Shown here one piece after another: positions 1 through 5,096 of a DNA stretch of 13,901 bases. Within the stretch, counting starts at the first letter, position 1; each line of letters begins with the position of its first letter. A model generated the notes under the pieces. It had not been told where the DNA came from. It saw nothing but the letters and a program-made list of their open reading frames with translations, and searched no databases. The stretch is from DASQPE01 sp041488455 (lineage in GTDB: Bacteria; Gemmatimonadota; Gemmatimonadetes; Gemmatimonadales; GWC2-71-9). The stretch is from contig JBGPPG010000087.1 of the NCBI GenBank assembly GCA_041488455.1, forward strand, positions 1 through 13,901, read 5' to 3'. The translations under genes and the position numbers were made by a program.

Positions 1-450
1 GGCATCAGCAAGATTGGCATCACCGGCACGCTCGCCTCCTTCAACCCGAGCGGGGCGGACAACACGATCACGTCGATCGGCGGCAGCTTCAACTACAAGC
101 TGCTCGGCGGCCCGCTGATCCCGTTCTCGGCGACGCTGCAAGGCGGTATCGGGTACGGAAAGCAGGCGGGCGCGGCGCTGTGGCACCTGCCGATCGGGGT
201 GGGGTTCGCGATCACGATCCCCAATCCGGCCCTCGCGATCAAGCCGTGGATCGCGCCACGCATTGATTTGACGCATTCGCCGTCCCCGGCCGGCTGGGAC
301 TCCAACTTCGGCGTCAGCACCGGCGTCGAGGTGAATTTCCTCAGCGGCTTCGGGGTCCAGGCCTCCTACGACCGGGTGTTCGTGAACGGTAGCGACCCCG
401 GCATCTTCGCGGTCGGCGCGCACTACGGGCTCAGGATCCCCGGCCTTTGA
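1..450 (+). CDS. Outer-membrane beta-barrel protein, C-terminal part (5' end outside window)
   Basis: The frame is open from base 1 to a TGA at 448-450, giving about 149 residues with no start visible. The protein alternates short amphipathic strands with Gly/Asn/Asp turns, such as TSIGGSFNYKLLG, HLPIGVGFAITIP, LAIKPWIAPRIDL, NFGVSTGVEVNFL, GFGVQASYDRVF and FAVGAHYGLRI. This is the pattern of a small OmpA/OmpW-like or 'outer membrane beta-barrel domain' protein. The strands suggest insertion in the outer membrane with the last strand at the C-terminus. Unusually, the final residues are GLRIPGL rather than the aromatic end that the BAM machinery usually recognises. The next gene overlaps its stop codon, so the two are probably cotranslated. 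The exact family and any ligand cannot be told from this piece. Confidence 0.72.
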   Translation, partial: GISKIGITGTLASFNPSGADNTITSIGGSFNYKLLGGPLIPFSATLQGGIGYGKQAGAALWHLPIGVGFAITIPNPALAIKPWIAPRIDLTHSPSPAGWDSNFGVSTGVEVNFLSGFGVQASYDRVFVNGSDPGIFAVGAHYGLRIPGL

Positions 451-872
451 GCGCACCGCTCCGGCGCGCCATGGTCGCTCTCGCCCTCGTCGCCACGCTC
501 GGGGGCTGCAGCCTCAACTTCGACGCGACCAGCCTCGGCGTGCCGGTGACCATGGCGTCCCCGGTCAACCAGCCCGCCGCGGGCGATCGCTTCCGCGTCA
601 GCTCGCACGCCGTCTGGGCCTTCTGGGGTGTGGTGCGGGTCAAGGCTCCTTCGCTGGAACGGTCGCTCGCGACCCAGCTCGCCGGCGGGAAGGGCGTCGC
701 AGACCTCAAGATCAAGACCCGCGTCAGCTTCGGTGATTTCCTCGTCACGCTGCTCAGCGCCGGCGTCCTGGCGCCGCGCTCCGTCGTGTTCGAGGGCGTT
801 GTCACCCAGACGGCACCGACCCAGCCCGCAGCGGCTGAGCCCGCACCGGCCCAGCCCGCACCGCCGAAGTAA
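447..872 (+). CDS. Small lipoprotein of unknown function
   Basis: The product has 141 residues starting at TTG 447, which overlaps the previous gene's TGA. An alternative ATG at 471 would still leave a signal sequence. The N-terminus has Arg residues, a hydrophobic run (MVALALVATLGG) and a lipobox ending at Cys21 (T-L-G-G-C), so it should be a lipid-anchored envelope protein cleaved by signal peptidase II. The mature part holds two hydrophobic stretches, around SSHAVWAFWGVVRV and SFGDFLVTLLSAGVLAPRSVVFEGVV. It ends in a low-complexity Ala/Pro/Gln tail (QPAAAEPAPAQPAPPK) encoded by a short direct DNA repeat at about 821-862. I recognise no named domain. The overlap with the barrel gene suggests the two work in the same envelope compartment. 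The lipoprotein call is well supported; the function is unknown. Confidence 0.7.
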   Translation: MSAPLRRAMVALALVATLGGCSLNFDATSLGVPVTMASPVNQPAAGDRFRVSSHAVWAFWGVVRVKAPSLERSLATQLAGGKGVADLKIKTRVSFGDFLVTLLSAGVLAPRSVVFEGVVTQTAPTQPAAAEPAPAQPAPPK

Positions 873-891
873 CTCGCCCCTGCCCGACGAT

Positions 892-921
892 CTCCTCCGC
901 GGTCTTGTCGCCGCGGAGGAG
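892..921 (+). terminator. GC hairpin after the lipoprotein gene
   Basis: A perfect 11-bp inverted repeat, CTCCTCCGCGG (892-902) and CCGCGGAGGAG (911-921), encloses an 8-base loop 20 bases after the lipoprotein stop. It is followed by GCTATTTAG, which is only a weak U-tract. It is probably the 3' end of the barrel-lipoprotein transcript. The palindrome would fold on either strand, but the only gene ending here is on the plus strand. Confidence 0.5.
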
Positions 922-964
922 GCTATTTAGTGTTGAGTGTCCGCCCCTATGTGCCACCTTGTGG

Positions 965-977
965 AAGGAGGTGATCC
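965..977 (+). promoter_or_regulatory. Extended Shine-Dalgarno, full complement of the 16S 3' end
   Basis: AAGGAGGTGATCC is complementary without mismatch to the conserved 16S rRNA 3' end (GGATCACCTCCTT). The match runs on through the next AG, which overlaps the GTG start at 979. Core GGAGG (967-971) lies 7 bases before that GTG, which is ideal spacing. Just upstream, CCACCTT (954-960) could pair with the AAGG/AGGTG bases, so the site might be masked when the RNA folds. Other genes in this window have much weaker ribosome sites, which makes this one stand out. Confidence 0.6.
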
Positions 978-978
978 A

Positions 979-1056
979 GTGTCGAGTCGCGATGACAGTA
1001 GGTGTTGCGCCGAGATCACAAGGGATCAACACCTAACGGCGACGGAGGGGGCCTAA
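979..1056 (+). CDS. Candidate 25-residue leader peptide
   Basis: GTG 979 follows the strongest ribosome-binding site in the window and opens a 25-codon frame that stops at TAA 1054-1056. The peptide starts M-S-S-R-D-D-S-R-C-C and ends H-L-T-A-T-E-G-A. It is hydrophilic, with three Ser, three Thr, one Ile and a Cys-Cys pair, and has no membrane segment or signal. Its codons run through the 1000-1034 hairpin and its stop lies in the loop of the terminator at 1046-1070. That arrangement fits a regulatory leader whose translation state decides whether RNA polymerase continues into the dehydratase gene. It is in the same frame as that gene (ATG 1072) and separated from it only by the TAA and five codons. 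A stand-alone small protein, or an upstream part of the dehydratase broken by the TAA, are alternatives. Confidence 0.45.
   Translation: MSSRDDSRCCAEITRDQHLTATEGA
1000..1034 (+). promoter_or_regulatory. Hairpin inside the leader frame
   Basis: AGGTGTTG (1000-1007) is the exact reverse complement of CAACACCT (1027-1034), giving an 8-bp stem. The 19-base loop contains two GATC words. It lies inside the 25-codon frame, 11 bases before the terminator stem. It could be the pause or anti-terminator element of an attenuator, because a translating ribosome would melt it. No ligand-binding riboswitch class is recognisable. Confidence 0.45.
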
Positions 1057-1070
1057 CCGGCCCCCTTTTT
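1046..1070 (+). terminator. Intrinsic terminator directly before the dehydratase start
   Basis: The stem GGGGGCC (1047-1053) and GGCCCCC (1059-1065), with loop TAACC, is followed at once by TTTTT (1066-1070), and A1046 can extend the stem against the first T. This is a classic Rho-independent terminator. It ends one base before ATG 1072, so transcripts from any upstream promoter must read through it to express the dehydratase. Its loop contains the leader stop codon, so a ribosome terminating there would occlude the stem. Confidence 0.8.
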
Positions 1071-1071
1071 C

Positions 1072-2022
1072 ATGGGACGCAGCATTCCCCCCGGGCTCAT
1101 CGAAGACGCGCACAGGCACGTCTACGAGGCCGCCATCCGAACGCCGCTGGTGCGGCTCAATTGCGAGAGCCCGGCGGAGATCTACCTCAAGCTGGAAAAC
1201 CTGCAGCCCATCGGTTCGTTCAAGATTCGCGGGGCGTACAACGCGGTACGGCTTCTGTCCGCCGCGGAGCGGCGCAACGGGGTCTGGACGGTCAGCGCCG
1301 GCAACGCGGCCCAGGGCGTCGCCCTCGCCGCGCGAAAGGCGGGCACGACCTGCAAGGTCCTGGTGATGGATACGGCGCCCGCCACCAAGCTGGAGGCCGT
1401 TCGCCGGCTGGGGGCGGAGATGGTGACCGCCTCCTTTGATGACTGCTGGAAGGCGCTGGCGGAGCGCAGCTACCCCGCAATGGACGGCACGTTCGTCCAC
1501 CCGTTCGAGGATGACGAATTCATTGCCGGCAACGCGTCCGCCGGGCTCGAGATTCTGGAGGACCTGCCCGACGTGAGCTCGGTGGTCGCCGCGTTTGGCG
1601 GCGGGGGGCTCTCCTGCGGGATCGCCTCCGTCATGCAGCTCCGGCGCCCGGCCGTCAAAGTGTTCGGGGCCGAGCCCGAGACCGCGGCACCGCTTGCCCG
1701 CTCGTTCGCCGCGGGTCGCGCCGAGAGCTTTCCGGAGTGGACGGCCAGCTGGGTGGACGGGTGCGGCGGGAAATCGGTGTTCCCCCGGATGTGGGCGCTG
1801 GCGCAGCATCTGCTCGCAGGCTCGGTCGTGAGCTCGCTGGAGGACATCCGGCGCGCGATGCGCACGGTGGCGGAGCGCAATCATGTGGTGAGCGAAGGCG
1901 CGGGCGCCTGCGCCGTCGCGGCTGCGCTGAGCGGCAAGTGCGGAACCGGGAAGATCGTCTGCGTGGTGAGCGGCGGGAACATCGATCTGACCAAGTTCGC
2001 GGAGCTGGTCGCCGCCGTCTGA
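1072..2022 (+). CDS. PLP-dependent threonine/serine dehydratase (ammonia-lyase), no ACT domain
   Basis: This 316-residue enzyme has the fold-type II PLP architecture that deaminates threonine or serine to 2-oxobutyrate or pyruvate plus ammonia. PLP would be held by Lys51 in GSFKIRGAYN. The substrate loop is SAGNAAQG (75-82), the phosphate loop FGGGGLSCG (175-183), a Glu site EGAGA (275-279), and SGGN (300-303) contacts the pyridine nitrogen. There is no C-terminal ACT regulatory domain. The length matches the short, TdcB-like or serine-racemase-like forms, not the roughly 500-residue biosynthetic IlvA. The substrate loop normally reads S-x-G-N-H-A; here the His is Ala. ATG 1072 is the only sensible start, because an in-frame TAA lies at 1054 and the core fold begins within 25 residues. 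It has no Shine-Dalgarno and sits right behind an intrinsic terminator. Substrate preference cannot be decided from sequence. Confidence 0.88.
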   Translation: MGRSIPPGLIEDAHRHVYEAAIRTPLVRLNCESPAEIYLKLENLQPIGSFKIRGAYNAVRLLSAAERRNGVWTVSAGNAAQGVALAARKAGTTCKVLVMDTAPATKLEAVRRLGAEMVTASFDDCWKALAERSYPAMDGTFVHPFEDDEFIAGNASAGLEILEDLPDVSSVVAAFGGGGLSCGIASVMQLRRPAVKVFGAEPETAAPLARSFAAGRAESFPEWTASWVDGCGGKSVFPRMWALAQHLLAGSVVSSLEDIRRAMRTVAERNHVVSEGAGACAVAAALSGKCGTGKIVCVVSGGNIDLTKFAELVAAV

Positions 2023-2041
2023 CGCTCCCCGGCGCGGAGCG
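2023..2041 (+). terminator. Weak hairpin after the dehydratase gene
   Basis: CGCTCC (2023-2028) pairs with GGAGCG (2036-2041) around a 7-base loop immediately after the TGA. There is no U-tract (ACCCCCTG follows), so at most it is a weak or Rho-assisted 3' end. Confidence 0.25.
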
Positions 2042-2048
2042 ACCCCCT

Positions 2049-2076
2049 GTTCACCGTTCACTGTTTACTGTTCACC
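2049..2076 (+). repeat. Four-copy heptamer tandem repeat upstream of the CPBP gene
   Basis: Four contiguous 7-base units: GTTCACC (2049), GTTCACT (2056), GTTTACT (2063) and GTTCACC (2070). The consensus is GTTCACY, with one internal change. The array ends one base before the CPBP start codon, so it fills the position where a ribosome-binding site would be. Its AT content is above the surrounding sequence. A second heptamer array of related form (CTCACTT units) lies just after the same gene. Confidence 0.85.
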
Positions 2077-2077
2077 G

Positions 2078-2794
2078 ATGTCCGACTACTGGCGCCTCTC
2101 CCGCTCCCCCCGCTACAGCCTGCTGTTCGCGCTGCCGCTGCTGCTCTTCTACGAGACCCTCGCCTTCGTGTTGTCGCACGATGCGCTGGCCGGCGTCCGG
2201 AACGGGGCCGACGTGCTGCTCAAGAGCGCCTTCGTGTGGCTTGGCGGGCGCACCGGGCTGATCGTCTTCGGCGTGCTGCTGCTCGGCACCGGCGTGGTGC
2301 TGATCCGGCGCGATCACGCGGCCGGCCGGCCGCGGCTCGCGATCTTTCTCGCGATGGCGGCCGAGTCTGTGCTCTACGCGGCGCTGTTCGGTGCGGTGGC
2401 CGGCGGACTGACCGGATTGCTGCTTCAGGGGCTCGTGCGGCTCGCGGCGGGCGTCGAGCCTCGGCTCGACCTGCCGACGCAGCTCATGATCTCGCTCGGG
2501 GCCGGGATCTACGAGGAGCTGCTGTTCCGGGTCCTGATCGTGGGCCTGCTGGCATGGCTGGCGCGGCGGCTGTTCGGCTGGCAGGAAGTCGGGGCTGGCG
2601 TGTTCGCGACCATCATCGGTGCGCTCATCTTCTCGGCGTTCCACTACCTCGGTCCCTACGGCGATCGCCTGGCGCTGCCGTCGTTCACGTTCCGTGTGAT
2701 CGCGGGCGTGCTGTTCAGCGGGCTCTATCTCACACGCGGATTCGGGATCACCGCGTGGACGCATGCATTGTACGACGTCTTGGTGACGGTCTAA
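2078..2794 (+). CDS. CPBP-family intramembrane metalloprotease
   Basis: This 238-residue polytopic inner-membrane protein carries all three CPBP (Abi/CAAX-protease, Rce1-like) motifs. These are EExxxR at 146-151 (YEELLFR), FxxxH at 185-189 (FSAFHY), and HxxxD at 229-233 (HALYD), where many members have HxxxN or HxxxB. Glu146/147, His189 and His229 would form the glutamate-histidine active site. Hydrophobic segments lie at about 17-33, 58-77, 88-118, 135-160, 172-190 and 205-220. Bacterial members cleave within the membrane in bacteriocin immunity or prenylated-protein processing, but most have no known substrate. The start ATG 2078 has no purine-rich site before it, since a heptamer repeat occupies that place. 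It lies 55 bp after the dehydratase gene and converges with the DsbA-like gene. Confidence 0.85.
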   Translation: MSDYWRLSRSPRYSLLFALPLLLFYETLAFVLSHDALAGVRNGADVLLKSAFVWLGGRTGLIVFGVLLLGTGVVLIRRDHAAGRPRLAIFLAMAAESVLYAALFGAVAGGLTGLLLQGLVRLAAGVEPRLDLPTQLMISLGAGIYEELLFRVLIVGLLAWLARRLFGWQEVGAGVFATIIGALIFSAFHYLGPYGDRLALPSFTFRVIAGVLFSGLYLTRGFGITAWTHALYDVLVTV

Positions 2795-2851
2795 AGTGAG
2801 AAGTAGGAAGGGCGTGTTGCCATCTCACTTCTCACCTCTCACTTCTCACTT
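2794..2851. terminator. Putative bidirectional terminator between convergent genes
   Basis: AAGTGAGAAGT (2794-2804) is the exact reverse complement of ACTTCTCACTT (2841-2851), an 11-bp stem with a 36-base loop. It begins in the CPBP stop codon and ends inside the last codons region of the minus-strand DsbA-like gene, whose TGA is at 2846-2848. The plus-strand transcript would follow the stem with CTTTCC, a weak U-tract. Because the arms are built from heptamer repeats, several pairing registers are possible. A repeat by-product without terminator function is the alternative. Confidence 0.45.
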
Positions 2852-2855
2852 CTTT
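2824..2855 (+). repeat. Four-copy heptamer tandem repeat downstream of the CPBP gene
   Basis: Four contiguous units: CTCACTT (2824), CTCACCT (2831), CTCACTT (2838) and CTCACTT (2845), followed by a partial CTTT. Two inverted units, AAGTGAG (2794) and AAGTAGG (2801), lie at the other edge of the spacer. The unit length equals that of the array at 2049-2076, and both share the core TCACY. The array runs into the last codons and stop of the minus-strand DsbA-like gene, so part of it is coding. Confidence 0.85.
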
Positions 2856-3517
2856 CCGCCTGCCTTCGCGGTGTAGATCGAGTCCAGGACCTGCTTCCAC
2901 ACCTCCGGCGGCTGCGCCCCCACCAGCAATCCCCCCTCGATGTAAAACGTCGGCGTGCTCTGCGCCCCCGAGCGGCGCGCGCCGTCCACGTCGGCCTCCA
3001 CCTCGGGCCTGGCGGCGCCCGTCGTGAGGCACTCCTGCATCGCCTGATGGGGGACGCCCGCGGAGTCGGCCAGCGAGAGGAGAAACGGCCCCGGCTCCTT
3101 GAGCGGGGCCCAGGTGTCCTGATACTTGAAGAGCAGGTCGTGCAGCGGCCAGAACTTGCCCAGCCGGGCGCCGCAGAGGACGAGCTCGGCCGCCGCCGCC
3201 GCGTTCGGGTGGATGGACGTGAGGGGGAAGTTGATGAAGATCCAGCGGACCTTCCCGGTCTTGACGAATGTCTGGTCCAGGGTGGGGAATACGTCCACCG
3301 CGTGCCGGCGGCAGTACGGGCACTGGAAGTCGGACATCTCGTACACCGTGACCGGCGCCGTGGGCGAGCCCAGGGAGCGCTCGCCCAGAATGTCCTTCTT
3401 GGCCGATGCCTGGCCGCCGCTCTGGGAAGTGGCCTGTGCGCGCGCGGTCCCAACCGGGGCGAGACCAAGCAGCGCCGCAATGGCGAGAGCGTAGAGTGGG
3501 TGAGTCGCGATGGTCAT
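2846..3517 (-). CDS. DsbA-like periplasmic thioredoxin-fold oxidoreductase
   Basis: The product has 223 residues from ATG 3517. A longer in-frame version is rejected because this ATG begins a clean Sec signal peptide (MTIATHPLYALAIAALLGLA...ARAQA, cleavage near residue 28). The mature protein shows the thioredoxin core VTVYEMSDFQCPYC with active-site Cys66-Pro-Tyr-Cys69, a helical insert, and the cis-Pro loop STPTFYI (187-193). This is the DsbA/DSBA-like thioredoxin family (thioredoxin_4/DsbA type). It would catalyse disulfide formation or exchange in exported proteins. CPYC differs from E. coli DsbA's CPHC. Two additional cysteines occur at 115 and 163. The gene starts 8 bp after the stop of the upstream lipoprotein gene, with GAGG as a weak ribosome site, so the two form an operon. 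No DsbB-like partner is present in the window. Confidence 0.88.
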   Translation of the reverse strand: MTIATHPLYALAIAALLGLAPVGTARAQATSQSGGQASAKKDILGERSLGSPTAPVTVYEMSDFQCPYCRRHAVDVFPTLDQTFVKTGKVRWIFINFPLTSIHPNAAAAAELVLCGARLGKFWPLHDLLFKYQDTWAPLKEPGPFLLSLADSAGVPHQAMQECLTTGAARPEVEADVDGARRSGAQSTPTFYIEGGLLVGAQPPEVWKQVLDSIYTAKAGGKK

Positions 3518-3525
3518 CGGTGGCC

Positions 3526-4272
3526 TCAATACTTGGGGCGACGCGCGCCGGCGCCCGGCGTCAGCTGGATCGTGTCCGCGGTGACCGGCACGTTCCAGTA
3601 CCACTCCGCGTTCGGGTCGGTCGCGTCCCACGAGCGTGCGTAGATCCACCACGGACCACCCTCCAATTGGAGATGCGCCCAGCCGTCCGCGCCGGTCGTG
3701 TCCGCGACGGGCTGCCGTCGGCGCGCGCTAGCGAGCCCGCGCACGATGCTGTCGTACCCCTGGTACGTGCTATCTTCCCACAGCCTGATCCGGGTTCTGA
3801 GGCTGTCGCTCCGGCCGACGAACTTCGTGCGTGCGTCTGCGAGGCCTATGCGCGCGGCTGTCTCTCGCTTCTCCGCGGCCGCGAGCGCGGCGCTGTGCTG
3901 GCCGAACCGCGCGTAGAGGTCGCGGTACTCGGGCGCGTTGCGCGGGAGGGAGTCGAGGTGGTGCTTGAGCGCGGCCAGGTCGCTGCGGAGCTTGTCGGCA
4001 GCGAAGCTGGCACTCGCGTATTCGGAGAACGGGCCGCGGAATTGCTGGAAGAGGCTGTCGAGCTGGGTGGTGGATGGGCGCGGGGAGTGCGCCCCGGCTT
4101 CCAGAGCGCGGAGGACGCTGTCGCGGTCGTAGGGGAGAGCCACCAGGCCGATGCCCGCCACGGGCGCGGCGACCGAGTCAGGCCCGGGAATCGAGACGCG
4201 GACGGCAACGTCCCTTGGCCGCTGCTCGCATGCGGCAACGGCCAGGATGAGGAGCAGCCAGGAACGTGACAC
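3526..4272 (-). CDS. Lipoprotein with helical/coiled middle, unknown function
   Basis: The product has 248 residues from GTG 4272. The N-terminus MSRSWLLLILAVAAC is a compact lipoprotein signal with lipobox A-V-A-A-C (Cys15). A beta-type segment follows (VAVRVSIPGPDSVAAPVAGIGLVALPYD), then a charged, heptad-like helical region at about 85-175 (KLRSDLAALKHHLDSL and EKRETAARIGLADARTK). A C-terminal beta-rich part (GWAHLQLEGGPWWIYARSWD ... WYWNVPVTADTIQLTPG) looks like the Ig/carboxypeptidase-regulatory type of module. It carries no catalytic motif that I recognise. It is the first gene of a two-gene operon with the DsbA-like protein. Its start codon overlaps that of the plus-strand TPM gene by 7 bases, so its promoter must lie inside that gene. 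It may be a surface-exposed sensor or scaffold, but that is a guess. Confidence 0.68.
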   Translation of the reverse strand: MSRSWLLLILAVAACEQRPRDVAVRVSIPGPDSVAAPVAGIGLVALPYDRDSVLRALEAGAHSPRPSTTQLDSLFQQFRGPFSEYASASFAADKLRSDLAALKHHLDSLPRNAPEYRDLYARFGQHSAALAAAEKRETAARIGLADARTKFVGRSDSLRTRIRLWEDSTYQGYDSIVRGLASARRRQPVADTTGADGWAHLQLEGGPWWIYARSWDATDPNAEWYWNVPVTADTIQLTPGAGARRPKY

Positions 4273-5096
4273 CGCTCAAAGCTATCGCCGCCGGGATGGC
4301 GCTTCAACTCGCCGCCGCCGGCACGCTGGCGGCACAGCAGGATGCCGTCACCCGGCTCTTCCCCGCGCGTCCCACCGGCTACGTCACCGACGTGGCGGGC
4401 ATCCTGGACGTCTCCACCCGCTCGGCGGCGGAATCGCTGCTGGCCAGGCTGCGCGAGGCAACCGGAGCCGAAGTCGCCGTCGTCACCCTCCCGACCATCG
4501 ACGACCGGGATGAGGCCGAGGTGGCGCTCGCGATTGGGCGGGCGTGGGGCGTAGGGGCCAAGGCCGGCATCGGCGACGCCCGGCGGAACGCGGGTCTGGT
4601 GCTCCTCGTGGTGCCGCGGCAGAACCGCGTGCCCAACACCGGCCACCTGCGGATCGAGGTCGGGCAGGGGCTCGAGGGCATCGTCACCGACGCCACCGCC
4701 GGCCGCATCCGGCGCGAGATCATGGGACCGCTGCTGTCCGAGGAGCGCTACGCTCCGGCCATTCTCGCCGGGGTGCGGGCGCTCGTAAGCGTCATTGCCC
4801 AGGGCTACGGGGTGAGCGACTCCACCCTCACGGCCTATCGGGTGCCACGCGCCGTTGACGACGTCACCCTGCCGAATTGGCTCCCGCTGGTTCTCTTTCT
4901 CGTCTTCTTCGTGGTGACTGGGCTCATTCAGCGAGCGATGCGAGGGGGAAGGGGCCGGGTATATTGGGGAGGCGGTCCGTGGATCGGCGGCGGATGGGGT
5001 GGTGGTGGAGGGTGGGGCGGCGGGGGTGGGGGTGGCTTCGGCGGGTTCGGCGGAGGCGGCGGCTTCAGCGGGGGCGGCTCCGGGGGGCGGTTCTGA
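4266..5096 (+). CDS. TPM-domain membrane protein (YgcG/TPM_phosphatase type) with Gly-rich tail
   Basis: The product has 276 residues from GTG 4266. A Sec signal (MTPLKAIAAGMALQLAAAGTLAA) is followed by a TPM domain at about 35-180. Typical features are TGYVTDVAGILD, the AEVAVVTL strand, NAGLVLLVVPRQNR, LRIEVGQGLEGIVTD and IRREIMGPLL. A single membrane helix follows at about 205-221 (WLPLVLFLVFFVVTGLI), and the last 45 residues are almost pure Gly with Trp, Phe and Ser. This is the usual build of TPM proteins encoded beside LemA. Some TPM proteins are reported as phosphatases or as photosystem II repair factors, and most bacterial ones are uncharacterised. ATG 4296 is an alternative start, but it would remove the positive end of the signal peptide. 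The stop overlaps the next start (TGATG at 5094-5098). Confidence 0.85.
   Translation: MTPLKAIAAGMALQLAAAGTLAAQQDAVTRLFPARPTGYVTDVAGILDVSTRSAAESLLARLREATGAEVAVVTLPTIDDRDEAEVALAIGRAWGVGAKAGIGDARRNAGLVLLVVPRQNRVPNTGHLRIEVGQGLEGIVTDATAGRIRREIMGPLLSEERYAPAILAGVRALVSVIAQGYGVSDSTLTAYRVPRAVDDVTLPNWLPLVLFLVFFVVTGLIQRAMRGGRGRVYWGGGPWIGGGWGGGGGWGGGGGGGFGGFGGGGGFSGGGSGGRF

Noticed and set aside
905..933. Promoter TTGTCG/TAGTGT with 17-base spacing before the leader
   Set aside because: Only about half of the consensus bases match and the -35 would lie in the loop of the 892-921 hairpin. The leader transcript's promoter remains unidentified.
962..981. Fragment of a 16S rRNA gene 3' end on the minus strand
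   Set aside because: The match is limited to the 15 bases of the anti-Shine-Dalgarno end. The sequence on the upstream side of that strand does not continue as 16S rRNA, and a correctly spaced GTG on the plus strand makes a ribosome-binding site the simpler reading.
992..1036. A 14-residue frame starting at ATG 992 in the leader
   Set aside because: It lies 20 bases from the Shine-Dalgarno core, too far for efficient initiation, whereas GTG 979 has ideal spacing.
1033..2061. A 342-codon minus-strand open frame opposite the dehydratase
   Set aside because: Composition is Arg/His/Gly-rich and domain-free, and the plus strand encodes a full PLP enzyme with all main motifs.
3518..3652. N-terminal extension of the DsbA-like protein
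   Set aside because: The extension reads across the end of the upstream lipoprotein gene and would bury the Sec signal peptide 45 residues inside the protein. ATG 3517 has GAGG upstream.
4995..5095. GGC/GGT-rich stretch as a microsatellite or structural repeat
   Set aside because: It codes the Gly-rich tail typical of TPM proteins, so codon use explains it.
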